A stretch of DNA of 64,000 nucleotides, from NCBI RefSeq assembly GCF_008831285.2, contig NC_045145.1, forward strand, positions 19,112,040 to 19,176,039, written 5' to 3'. A program made the position numbers and the translations under genes. The notes beneath the pieces were generated by a model. The model was not told the DNA's origin, searched no databases, and saw nothing but the letters and a program-made list of their open reading frames with translations. This DNA comes from Nymphaea colorata (lineage: Eukaryota > Streptophyta > Magnoliopsida > Nymphaeales > Nymphaeaceae). Position 1 is the stretch's first letter. The number at the start of each line of letters is the position of its first letter. Below, piece after piece: positions 1 to 11,572 of the stretch.

Positions 1-1299
1 GTTGTACAAAACTTTATCAAAACATCAAAGAACTGAATTCTTCTGAGCAATTAAAGATGCTCTTATTTCATCGGAACAACAGGAGGTCATCGTTGGCGAG
101 CACCGTGCATTGTGTATTTCATGGAAACAAAAGAAATTGTTCTCTATCTTTATATATATATATATAACCATTATTGGGTCCCACTCATTAAGTGCATTAG
201 AGACAGGGTATGATTGCAGAGGATGATCAGTTGAGGTGCTTGACAGTTTGAAGGGCTCGAGGTGTTTCAGAGACGTGTCGGCTTTTTCATCCCTTCTAGG
301 GGTTGGCAGGCTAAGCAGTCGGTTATCTCACCTCACATTTTATCTGTGTTGTGTGGATGGATCTCTGCGCCCGGGCAGGCGGCCGCAGAGATGGAGAAGA
401 GGGTACGTGTGCCTCCTAGATCTCAAATCTAGACTATCATGAATTAATTTCGCCATCCCACCGACTCGACGAACGAAAAGTGAGGGCGGGTGCCCCCCTT
501 GTAGAGGGCAGCCATGACCCTCCTGGCGCTGCCCCTTCCATACCTTCCTCCATCTGCCTTGCTGGACCTGCTGCTACCTTTCCCGCTTTCAATAATGGAG
601 CTGTTAATTTCCTCAGAATCTACCGCAGGAGGCCGAGAGTTTGCTTCGAAAATTTTATGATGAAATTGTATCTTGTTTCACTCTAGTAAGTTGTTGTACT
701 TACTGTGTGATTCTCTGTCTTCGTATTTCCGCTCAAGAATTTCTTTGCTTATTTTATTGTAGATCTCCCCAAATCAAGGGCATCGTGCTGTACAAACTTC
801 AAAGCGTCAATTGTATTTATTCTCTCGTGTTAATGGAAAATACTGTGGGGAACTTCTTAAAACAAAACATCGTTTGTCATGCATGACAAGCTGTGGCCTG
901 AGAAGAGATGACGTGATATGGCTCTGCCAACTTTGGTTGGATTTGCTTGCGGCCATCGTCATCTTTCTCCGCAGATTATTGTTAATTACCTATAAAAATT
1001 TACAGGGTTTAAAATTAAGAAGTCATTGGACGGCAGAGGAAGCAGGCACGTATGTATAAGCACCAAACTTACGTAACTATAATATTGATAGGGTGATGGT
1101 GGGTACTGTACTGATACCCATAAAAGAGCAGGGCCAAATTTGTGACACTCCATCTCTAAAGTCTCGTTGATTGCCACTTCCAATATGTTTCCTCGCTTCT
1201 TGAACCAAAACTCCAAATCACTGCTCATAAATTTGCAGTAACCCGTCTAACTCTCCATTCCTCCTTTAGCTAGGGAGCAGCAGACGGGTCCTCACACGG

Positions 1300-1322
1300 G
1301 AGAGAGAGAGAGAGAGAGAGAG
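1300..1322. repeat. (GA)n microsatellite
   Basis: A run of about eleven GA units, ending in a short GCGAGAGA tail. It is an ordinary simple repeat. Confidence 0.9.
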
Positions 1323-2119
1323 CGAGAGATTTTAATTCTCCATTTCAGAGCCATGAGCAGAGCATGGAATGTGTATTGGTTTCATAAAAGAAAGTCGAAC
1401 GTATGGGAAAGAAGGTTGAGGCTACAAATTTATTGACTCACAGCGCATTTTACCTTTCGAGCGCAGAAATTAATTGTGGTTCCATCAAGATCCATCAAGA
1501 TGAGTGAGAATCGGTCTATTTCTTCTCAAATAGACGCACCAGTCAGTTCCTTATCTATCACAGCCAAACTGACCTGCTGTGTAAAAATAAAGTTCGCGGG
1601 CATGAGTCGCGTCCCCCCCGCAGAATGAGAAGTACTGATTTTGATGCGAAATCGCTTCTCTTTTCGTACTGAACAGAAAAAAGGAAAGAAAGAGCAACTA
1701 TTTAAACGTAAAAAGAAAAAGGGTCGGTCCGGTTGAACACTTCTCATCGATGAGGCGAGTCCAATGCGCCTGCTTATAATGTGAAGGGATTAAGGAACTT
1801 TCAAGAGAAAGCTTGGTCGATCGAGCAACCAGCCACAAAGATTAAACGAGGGCCAGTTAAAAGCTGAAACGGCTTTGCTTAAACAGATTCAGATATCACT
1901 TTCGTGAAAGCGATTGTAGCGATAGGAATGCCACAGTTAAGTGGGCTCATTCATAATCTCTTTCTGCTTCTCTCTCCTCCTTGTGCTGTTGTCTGTTAAT
2001 TACTCGGCCTTTCTTGCTGCTATCACATCAGGCTCACAGCAAAGCACGACGACCCGTCATTTTCACTGCATCTGCACATATCTCAGCTTTCCTCCGTCAA
2101 CAAAATACGGCTGAGCTCT

Positions 2120-2135
2120 CGCGCGCGCGCGCGCG
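2120..2135. repeat. (CG)8 alternating purine-pyrimidine tract
   Basis: Eight CG units in a row, following GAGCTCT. Pure CG runs are uncommon in plant nuclear DNA, where methylated CpG decays quickly. In principle it could adopt Z-DNA. Confidence 0.85.
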
Positions 2136-4023
2136 ATGACATGGTAAGGGAGCCTGTGATCGTTGAAGCTCACCAAGCTTCGACTATATATGGCTGCGGT
2201 CGTACCAGCAGGCATGACGTGCCTTTTGGTGCTGTGCAAATCTCTCTCTCTCCCCGACCGAGGCCAAGAAACCATCGGAAGGGGCAAAGCAAATGCACGT
2301 AATGAGGATGGTGAAAAGGACAAAAGCGTTTTGCTTTACTTGCAAATCAGAAGTTTTCCTTCACCAAATTATATAAAATCCATTTAAAGTGGATTTGGTT
2401 ACTTCCAACTTTAAGTTTAAGTGACTTAAGTCATTAATTAATATCTTAATTATTCTAATGGAAATTTGATATTTTTATGCTCGAAAGGTGCAAGAATTAC
2501 AGAATTTATTTGTAAACCTTACATCTTGAGAACTTAAAGTTCTTTTCCTCTCAACTAGATCTATACATTTAGGTTGCCTTTGATAGCATCCGACGACGCT
2601 GCATTAAAATAGCATTGATTTAAGGCCAGGTAGGAGGTGGGGTGCGACCTTAAATTATCTCAAGTCACAGCAGATGTTTGATCGACAGTGAAATAAACAA
2701 ACACAGCCTAAGCTAGCACAATGGTGATCTTCTATTTAAAGTTTTTGAGTTTTACTTGTGTTAAAATCATGGTTTTGAAATAGGCCCCTTTCCAAATCAA
2801 ACTATCAATACTAAAATCAAGTAGGCAAATACCACCTTAAAATGGATTAAGCCTAGGCAAACTGGTAGGAACATTTAGCACGTTTCTTTTGTTTTCTGTT
2901 TTAAATTAGTTCAGTGCTTGGTAAAAGATGGCAATTTAAAAGCAATGGTCTTCGCTCGTGTACAAAACAAGAAAAAAAATTTACCGAGAGTGTAAAAGGA
3001 TAAAGAGAAGCATGGTGAAGATGGGCAATCTTGGTGTAACGTACTTAGATGTTGTGGCAGACCATCCTTGTGAGAACGTGCAAGATTGGATCTTGTGGGA
3101 GTGATAACGTTGGCTGTTAATCCTAAAACGCCAAAACAAAAGATAGCGTTGGGGTGATAAGGTTCCTGCAATTTTTTATGCTAAAAGTAGCCGTGGGTCC
3201 GGCGGCAACACGGCAAGGGCAATGATATGCTTCTACTCGACGCGAACATTCACTATTGGTCTCCTGAAACAAGCAACACAGACCAAAATGCAGCGCCAAA
3301 AAACCAAGTCAGATTCAATCCGATTGTTCCCTGAGGTGACCAAACAGCCACTACTTGAAAAAGAGCCGAAAGTTCCTCTATTTTACAGGGTTCCGAGTTG
3401 TATCATCATCAACTATGGCAATAGTGCACTCTTTTAACGTAAGTTACAGTAAAAATTTTACCAAAACATAATGGCGATCAACGGTCTCTTTACATGGCCC
3501 TCCGGATTAAACTGAAAAATAAGAAGACCCATTTTTAATGATAGTGTTAACCTTATCAAAAGGAAGGATACGGGGAAAAAGTAAAAGAGGACCTGTCTCG
3601 TAAGTCGATCCTCTGTAATAGCCAAAAACCACCGGAGTAGCGTTGTTCATATATAAACTGGCCGACGCTTCCACTGCTAGATGCACGGCTGCCGAACGGT
3701 ATCACGAGCACCATTATGGTGGACCCCACGGTTTGCATCCGACGCGAAGGGTGGTGGCGCTAAAAAGACCGGCGGTCACCGGCGGGGCTGGGTGGAAGTG
3801 GTGCTGATGATGGACGGTCGGAGGTGATATGCACCAGTCCAGCGCACTTCGACCTGCTATTATTGTTATTTAGGCAACGAGATGAGGGCGGTTCGTCGGC
3901 GGGCATAAGAAAATCCATGGGGGCCCCGCGTTGTAGACCTTTGGACAGAGGGAGAGAGAGAGATGCCCCTAGACGCGCAGCTCTCAGCCTGTAAAAAAAA
4001 GTTGATTGTTTCATCGTTCCGAG

Positions 4024-4044
4024 CTCTCTCTCTCTCTCTCTCTC
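4024..4044. repeat. (CT)n microsatellite in the SRS upstream region
   Basis: A run of about ten CT units some 480 bp upstream of the chosen SRS start codon. CT/GA runs are frequent in plant core promoters and 5' UTRs, so this could lie close to the transcription start. That placement is inference. Confidence 0.8.
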
Positions 4045-4170
4045 ACAGGGAGCTAGGTAGAGCTCTGAATCTAACCCTTGCAGGCCCTCGGTGCGTTAGA
4101 TTCCCAGAGTCCACTTCCATTTTCCACCTGCCAAGGTCCTGACAACAATTTCCGTAATTCACAACTACGT

Positions 4171-4216
4171 ACCGCCAAGAAGAAGGAGAAGGAGAAGAAG
4201 AAGAAGAAGAAGAAGA
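4171..4216. repeat. (AAG)n-rich purine tract in the SRS 5' leader
   Basis: Imperfect AAG/GAG repeats, followed by GA- and G-rich sequence. The tract lies upstream of the SRS reading frame, probably in the 5' UTR. Long open frames on both strands through it are low-complexity artefacts. Confidence 0.8.
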
Positions 4217-4518
4217 GCGAGAGAGAGGGGGAGGGGGGGTTGACCGCGAGGAGGAGAGAAATGCACCAGGAACGAGATGCATGAGGTTGTCTTGTTCCTG
4301 GCGGCCTCCCTTCCTTGAACCGGGCCTTCTCCTTTTTTGTCCAGGAATTTTGATGCACCCACCGTGCCGAGGAAGATCTCGGATACAGGGTGGCGAAGCA
4401 GGCTGCTGGTGCTGGAGAGAGGCGGATATGGGGCATCCCTCCGGAGCTCTGCCTGGGCTTTAATGGCGGGGGCGGAGGTGGAGAGGGGGAAGGAGGCGGA
4501 GGTGGATGGCTCCGGCCG

Positions 4519-6435
4519 ATGGGGTACGGCTTTCCCGAGTTGGGCATCCGCGGGTTCCACCCTCTGACAGATGCAGGCGGTGCTGGCGCAGGCGTAGTTG
4601 GCGGAGCCGTGCCTCTTTACGATCAGCATAATCAGCTCCACTTCCGAGACGTCCTCGTCGTCGGCTCGGCGACATTCCACCACGCCAGCGCAGACTCTGT
4701 TGCTTCCTTGCAACCGCACGTTCCCGCGCTCCCTCTCCGCGACGACGAACAGCGCCGGTCCGTCAGTGGCGCTGGTGGATGGGAGATCAGGAAGCCGGAG
4801 GTGGGGTCGGAGGAGATTGCTGCAGCGGAGGGTGGGCGGGCCAGGCAGGAAACCCTCGGCCGCGTGGGCGGCTGCACGTGCCAGGATTGCGGGAACCAGG
4901 CGAAGAAGGATTGCGCGTACAGGCGGTGCCGTACGTGCTGCAAGGCCCGGGGTTTCGACTGCGAGACGCACATCAAGAGCACCTGGGTTCCCGCGTCCAA
5001 GCGCAAGGAGAGGCACTTGGTTGAAGCCGCCCTTGGTGCCGCAGCAGCTGCCGTTGGCTCCCCCATCGCCGGTGAAGAGCAGCTGCAGGGGGTGGGGAAG
5101 GGTTCGAAGCGTGCCCGTGCGGGCACGCTGGCTCTATCGCACAGTTCCGCCTCCGCCAATAGCTCCGATATCAGTTCCGCTCAACAAGGCTTGGGTTTCA
5201 CTTCTTTGCCTTTTCCCTTCTTTTGCCATTCAATCTTTTCGTCAACTTTTATTTTGATTGGCTTACTCCTTCCGGTTTCTGGTTGTTGGTCTCCTTTCAT
5301 AGTTTTCTTTCTTAGTCTTCCAATTCGTTTTCGTCGTCCATTATTCAAATGAATCGTTAAAGAGGAGCAAGTCTTTTGGTCGGCTTTTGTTCAAGCGCCA
5401 TTAGACCTTCCAAGAGGGTGGATGTATTCTCGATGAAACCATGTTATTTTCAACAGATCGCTTTCGCATTCGCGTCATACGATATGAATCTGGAATACGA
5501 CTCTTCTTTCGAGTTAATCTTTCATAAAAAGATGCATTTTTTTCCCATGAAATGGACTTTCCTAAGTGCCCTTGCTTCATTGAGTTTCCTCCTTTTTTAA
5601 GCCTTCAGCACCAAATGGGGTTTTAGTTTCTCGTTCTGCCCAATTGCCTGAATTTCTATGAAACCTAATTATGGCCTTTCTGTGTTGATCCTCGAGCGGA
5701 TTTGTTGTCTTTGCATGCATGATTTAAGGCGGGCGACGTGTAAAGAACTTCCTTCGTTTGATTTCTATTTTAAGCTTTTCCTTGACTGTTGAGCGGGCAA
5801 AGGTAGGCATGAAAATTGCGCCTTTTGAAAATGGTGATATTTAGCTGCACTCCCCGAGAGATGCTTGACTTGAGGTCCGGGATTTCCTGTACCTCGTTAT
5901 GGGATATGATTTGTAACATGTGTAGATTCATGTTGGTTTTTAGCAGCAGCCCCTCTATGCGATAAAATCGATACTTTATATGGGTTTCTAAATAGATCTT
6001 CCCATTTATTCAGAAAGATATTCATTTAGGGATTGTAGTTTTTGTCTTATAACTACATGTGATCTCATACCTATGTATTTCTCTTCTGTCTGTGGTGTAG
6101 ATTTAAGCTTTAGATCGGGTTTGCCTGGGCACGTTCGGGCTCAAGCAGTGTTCAAGTGTGTTCGAGTTACTCCCATGGATGATGGGGAGGACGAGTTCGC
6201 ATATCAGGCGGTTGTGAAGATCGGTGGGCATGTCTTCAAGGGTGTTCTATACGACCAGGGTAGGGAAACGAGCGAACTGCAGCCCGAGTTTTCGGAGCTA
6301 CAACTCAGTGGCCGGAGTGGGAATGTAAATTCTGCATCATTGGTTCTGGAACATGTTAATGCCTATGATGGCGCTTCAGGTAGTGGTTTCATCGGTGGAG
6401 GTAATAGCTATGCTGCCGGAAATGAGGTAAGCTAA
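4519..6435 (+). CDS. SHI/STY/SRS-family transcription factor, LRP1-like (two exons)
   Basis: Plant-specific regulator; family members bind DNA and activate auxin-biosynthesis and organ-development genes. Exon 1 (4519-5194) carries a glycine-rich N-terminus, an LRP1-like [10 protein letters not shown] segment and the RING-like zinc finger ([27 protein letters not shown]), followed by a basic [12 protein letters not shown] stretch. Exon 2 (6101-6435) carries the IGGH domain ([29 protein letters not shown]). The joined protein is about 336 residues, normal for the family. The intron ends in GTGTAG. A GT donor after base 5194 and a GC donor six bases earlier keep the same phase; I prefer GT. The start is the first in-frame ATG. 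The frame stays open upstream to 4354 and encodes a GIPPEL motif like the IPPE found near the start of many SRS proteins, so an upstream coding exon is possible. Confidence 0.88.
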
Positions 6436-9293
6436 TAAGTTTGTCATCTGATGTACCAGATGTAAAGGTGAGAGGTGGCAATTGTAACTTACATATTGAT
6501 TCGGAATTTTTAGTGGTCTACATCTTTCATATATAACTTTTATTCCTTCTTCTGGGTTCATGTGTGTGGATCACAATTTGTAGTGGACGAAATGTGAATC
6601 CTGATGGTCATGCCTTGTAGTGCTTCTTGTAATTGGTCTGGTTCGCTGTAAGATATTCCCAACTTGGAAATCTTATTCTATTGGGGCTGGTAAAAACCAG
6701 CTTAGTATTCAGTTACAGGGTCGATCTTTCATGCCTCGTCATATACATGACAGAAATGGTGGATCGCTCCTGCGTTTGCTGCTGCGCCTGGTACTAATTC
6801 AATCGAGTGGTGCTAATAGTGATGCGAAATGTACCTTAATTCCCTGTTTGAATTTATCTTTTTTCAATTTGGAAGGTCTTAGAAGATGTGCCTTTCCCGC
6901 AAATCTTTTGCTATGGTAAAAACTGCTTCCTGGTCCTTAAATTGATCTGTTTAGCATGTTAACTACATCTCTAAACTTTGGCTGTTTATCCATGAATTTC
7001 GCTAAGGAATCCTTTGAGAAGGGGAAAAGCAAGTTGGTCATTTCAGATTGCTGTTCCCTTATTAATCGCCAAGTCAGTTTTAAAATGTTTGAGGAGGTAC
7101 TTTGTAACAAATTGGCTGCTGCATATTGATGTATGGGTTGGTTCATGCAGTCGTGCTTCCATGTGTGGACACGAATCCTCTCCACTTTCTTTGTGCCTTC
7201 TGTCCTTTTCTGAACACCATGATTGAAATTTAGTTTAATTTATTCTTGGACGCTTGCTAACTTTCCTCAAGAAAAAGGTGATTGTTTTGATGCAGCTGTT
7301 AACGAGTCTGTATTTCTACTGCTCACTTCTCAACGCCTGTGCCAGATTCCTTTTCATTAAACAATATCTCAAGTTTGATTCATGATATTTATCCTGTTAA
7401 AACTCCGGCCGTTGAGTCTATGGGGTAACATCTTCTTTCAACGCATTTCGCCTTGACGCATTCCTTAGTTTTCTGCTTTTTTTTTTTTTAAACTTCCCCT
7501 ACCATTTTGTCGAACTTTGACTGGTGATTCGCTGGGTGCCACGTGACAAAGTGCATTAAAAACATAATAGAAGGGCAAGTCTTGTTAACTGGCTGTGATA
7601 TTGATTTCAGTTCTATGTGATTTACTTTTTGTCTTGGTTTTTCTGAATATTGCGGAATTATCACGTTTCCATCTTTTGTGACATCATCTGCTATTATGCA
7701 ACTCTCGGCGCTTGTGTTCAAATGTTAAATTGCTATGGTGGTCGTAAAATATACTTCGTGTTTGATATTAAGGTATGATTTTCCCTTTGAGCGACAAATG
7801 AATGAACGGGTCCATGGTAAGCGTGTTACGAGTCTTCCTCGTGGTTGGTCGTCTATAGTTTCCTGTAGCAGAGCTCAGACAACAGTGGCAAGATTTCCGG
7901 CGAGACAGTTGATGAGAAATTTGATGTATTGGCATATCTTCGGGAGATCTGCTAGAGCAGCTTTTCTAGCTTTATGTCAGGTGTGAACATTCACAGGAGC
8001 TTGTTTGGATTGTTTTTTTCAGCTGGAATTCACTTCTTTTTTCCTTCCTGTGTCTGTGCTTAGGTGCACGTGGATGTGCCAACACGTGACTCTTGCAACG
8101 TGTAGCTTTTAGGGTGTATTTGGTTGGTCATTTTTCTCCAAAGTGCTTTATATATATATATGTGCGTGTGTGTGTGTTATGGTCAATATGAATTTTGAGT
8201 AGTTGAAATAATTGTGTATCGGGATAAGGATAACCATCTCTTCCATGGCGGTGCACAGGCTATCTCCTTCAAGCTGTAGGTGGCAGTCTAGCTTCCAGAA
8301 AACCTGATTTGGTCTATTTAGATTCTATTTCCTCTTACATTTATTTGTTTCCTGCATCATACTATTTTCTTGAATTGCATTTCTGCTAATGTAGTACTTG
8401 TTCAGAATATTCGCTTCCCTTAATATAGGTACTGCCGCTGTTGTGCGCCTCCGTGCATAGAATTTGATTCTTCCTTTCCTCTTTCCAGTAGCATGATTCC
8501 TGTCGATGGTGCTTCGTTTTCTCATTGGTCGTGGGTTGTTGGACTACTTATTAGATAAATGTGACGGGGCGTGATAGAGCTCGCTCATCTTTGATGGCAG
8601 GTCTCTCGCATTGATCTGTCATGAATGCTGCAATTGTCGGAGAAGCTCTTTAGTTCACGTAACGAATGTCTCGGCCGGTTTGAAGTTCAAGCAATTATTT
8701 CAGGCGAATGACTTCCGGAGTCGAAACGTTTCATATGTGATATCGCGTGATACAAATTAATATACTGGCTCATAGCATTTTCATCCCGTCACAAAAAACT
8801 GTTTACTCTACTCTTGTTGCCTTCATTTTTCATTTGTATACATCCACTTCTGATATTTTTCTTCCTAAGATCAGAAGATTTTGGCTTTTCTGGCAGCTGA
8901 ATTTCTCCTGCTGAACAGTAGATGTTAAGACTGATTCTTTGCCTCGTGTTACGGTGAAAGTGAGGAGCGTGCATGACACCTTTGACTCCAAAACCATCTT
9001 CATCTGCTGCTGTTTTTTTCTCTCAATCTGAAATGTTACGAAAGGTGGATAATCTTTTAGTTTCGGCATGCGTATTTTAATGTTATATATACAGATTTGG
9101 TATTGTCTGCGATCCGTCAGTGCCATGTTAGTGATTATTTCTTAATATATTTAGTGCCGTGCTTCCTTTTCTTATCTTTTGACTGAAGGGCGGGATAGGG
9201 CTGCTATTAGCAGGTCGACTTTAAGGTGGCCAAACAGGAGGTTAAGGAATCGACGGGGGTTTTCTTTGATCATGTGAAGTCTAATTTATTTTT
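6436..9293. other. Unassigned region downstream of the SRS gene
   Basis: It presumably begins with the SRS 3' UTR. The remainder is AT-rich with only short open frames and no protein motif I recognise. A short (AT)n(GT)n tract lies near 8153-8178. Confidence 0.5.
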
Positions 9294-9327
9294 CTACTAC
9301 ACTTAGCCAAAAGGCTAAGAAAGGTAT
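9294..9327 (-). pseudogene. Relic of the U2 snRNA 5' end
   Basis: Read on the minus strand from 9327, the sequence starts ATACCTTTCTTAGCC and continues TTTTGGCTAAG, then TGTAGTAG. That is the very 5' end of spliceosomal U2 snRNA (ATACCTTTCTCGGCCTTTTG in plants), with two substitutions and a 4-base deletion before the branch-site recognition segment (GTGTAGTA in U2). The match stops after about 34 bases, and the rest of U2, including the Sm site, is absent. It is a truncated pseudogene fragment, not a functional gene. Retroposition by LINE machinery is the usual origin of such pieces. Confidence 0.6.
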
Positions 9328-9449
9328 GAAGTATAATTTATGTTTTTAAATATTTTAAAAGTGACGGTGATTTTTGTTTTGGCATTCGTGTAATCTTGGT
9401 TAGGGTTTATTATTGCAAGTAAGAGTTAGTAAATCATTTTTTAGCGAGT

Positions 9450-11430
9450 TCCATAAAAATAAGACAAAGGAGAACCTGGTGTCCTTGTTGGGTGTAGGAG
9501 GATTTTTGTCGAGCCGCCATAAATTAACTTTTTTTGTGTTTTTGTTCGTTTAAGTTTTATGCGTTGTTCTTTTTATTTATGTTTGTTGCTTTTGGATCTT
9601 AGATTGGTGCAAATTCATGCTGTTTGTTCCCCTAACTGCTTGTTTCATAGCTACTGATTCCAATGGAAGAAGTGGGAACAATTAAGATAGATGAAGGAAG
9701 ATTGATCAAGGTGGAGAGGCTTGATGCCAAGGACAATTTGGGTTTTGGAAGATGTTGATTGCATTGCAAACCCCCATCCCATATTATTAACAAGAAATGC
9801 AAATTGCCGAAGACTACAAAAAAAAAGGAAAACAAAAGAAAACAAAATTAAAAGCAGTAGAGCTTTAAACCTTTAACAGGAATGTGACGTACTTGACTCA
9901 AGGAAAGAGGCATATATTGAGGAATATTTCTAGATCACTAGCCCCGGCCTAGGTGCAGTCCAACTACATGTTTAGGAGCTTTGTCTCCAACGTCTCAAAC
10001 AAGATGACAAAGCAAGTGTTGTCAGGTGCATATATATCAGGTTCTTCCTCCTATTAAGCGTATTTAATACATTGTCTTGTTAACTGAAGATGGTTAAGCG
10101 TTTCTTACTTGTCCCCTATTAATGTGTTCGATACGATCTTTCCAGTCGGTTTTGAGCATTCGGTTGGCATGAAGTATGAATAGATGAAGGTTAGGCGTTC
10201 ATCTTATCATGATCACTTGAGAAAGTTGAGATTCCAGAATGATTGTTGTAAGTCTGTTTTCCGGAAAGTTTCGGTTCTCTGATACGAGGCACTTGATCCT
10301 TTAATGATGATATTTGGAGCAAACAACTGGGGAGCCGGTTAATACTTGTGTGAACGTTGGTGTTGCATGAAATAACAATGTTTCTCTACGAACTATAATG
10401 TATCTCTTACAACTGAGTCGAATTGTTGATGAAGAAAGACTTGGGCGTTATCTCTGATGGTTGCTTCAGTGTATGGCTGGTATGTGATACACCTTATCCA
10501 GCACAAGAAAGGGGGATGGTGAACAAGTCTGTCAAAATCCACCAAAACATCATTGGGAGGCTGTGAACCGAACCTTCAGCCGTGCATCGAAGACTTCCTT
10601 TCCTTTATCTGGGTCTCTTCTGTCTTTGCAATGGTTTGTAGATGCAAATTTCGGCGGGTGCGGACATGGACGGTAGAAAGGGATTTACTTGGTGAATTTT
10701 ACATTGGCGAGTAATGCGATGGTTTGAAAATTTTTTGTATCCCAATTACGAATTTAAGCTTGTGGCACTTTCTACAACAAAAACTAAATGTGTTGCTATT
10801 GCGTAAGCACAGAGTTAAATTGGTTGAAAAGCATTCACCAATAGTTAGGTTAAAAAAATATAGAAACGATATCCTTTTCTGTGGGAATCAAAGTGTAAGT
10901 CATGAGAGGAATCCAATTATTTATGCGTGGATGAAGGATATGCAGTTCAGGTATCATTTCATTCAAGGATTGCTGGATTAAGGGGGGCACTATGTCTTGA
11001 AAAGAAACTTGAGTTTGAAAATCCTTCTCGTATGCAAAAGCTATTTTCTTATAGGGAAACCAAATTGAGGCTATGGGCAACCTTAACTAGGCTTCAGCTT
11101 CATGGATGGTTATTGAGGAGAATGGCAATTTCTTTTGATGAAGAAAACAAAACGTAGTTATTGATGGTATGGTCTAATTCAGTTTTCATTTTATCCCATT
11201 TTGGCCATACATTTATCATCGTAATCTGTGGAAGAGGCGAGGTGTTCTTACAACTAGTTTCGTAGGAAAATAAGAGAAGAGAATCTAGTGAAGCCGTGGA
11301 TGTTAGGGTTTTCTTTGAACACCTAAATTGTGGTGTTGTTTATTCTTTGTTCTGGTCGTTCTTGCTTGTGAACCTTAGATTGGTGTAGATCAGTGGTCGT
11401 TTGTTTTGCTAATAGTTTGTTTTGGTTTGC
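9450..11430 (+). mobile_element. Heavily decayed Ty1/copia retrotransposon
   Basis: Two diverged direct repeats resembling LTRs lie at about 9450-9640 and 11255-11430. Both run AAAATAAGA, then a T-rich stretch, then CTTAGATTGGTG. Just inside the left one is a gag-like trace (KIDEGRLIKVERLDAKDN). Between them, from about 10450, are out-of-frame remains of copia pol on the plus strand: a trace of the CTRPDIAHA segment, an RNase H start (FVDANFGG near 10640) and, near 10935-10980, the RNase H end (MQFRYHFIQGLLD, compare KYHFIRE in copia elements). Stops and frameshifts are throughout. Element ends and target-site duplications cannot be placed. Confidence 0.6.
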
Positions 11431-11536
11431 GTTTAATCCCATTAACGTCCAACAAGATGAGCCCATCCATGGCTGATGGAGTCACTCGCTTGTCATTATG
11501 TGTTTGATTAAGTCAAATATATATGTCTCTCTCTCT

Positions 11537-11538
<2 letters not shown>

Positions 11539-11571
<33 letters not shown>
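11539..11571. repeat. (TA)n microsatellite
   Basis: About sixteen TA units, preceded by a short CT run. It is an ordinary AT-rich simple repeat. Confidence 0.9.

Positions 11572-11572
<1 letters not shown>

Larger units (their letters stand above)
1..4023. other. Intergenic region upstream of the SRS gene
   Basis: I see no convincing gene here. Open frames are short, have no recognisable protein motif and are interrupted on both strands. The stretch holds simple repeats (listed separately), AT-rich segments and, near 3.6-4.0 kb, more GC-rich sequence that probably includes the promoter of the downstream SRS gene. No tRNA or other structured RNA was recognised. Confidence 0.6.

Noticed and set aside
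4165..5016. 283-codon open frame antisense to SRS exon 1
   Set aside because: It overlaps the zinc-finger exon, runs through the AAG/GA low-complexity leader and has no family motif. Long antisense frames are expected opposite GC-rich coding sequence.
4598..5257. Long plus-strand frame in another phase of SRS exon 1 (219 codons), and other overlapping frames
   Set aside because: Composition artefact: Arg/Pro/Ala-rich translation with no motif, while the zinc finger is clearly in the other phase.
11521..11571. Tandem simple-repeat array considered as a CRISPR-like or satellite structure
   Set aside because: It is a plain TA microsatellite; there are no spaced repeats anywhere in the window, as expected for a plant genome.
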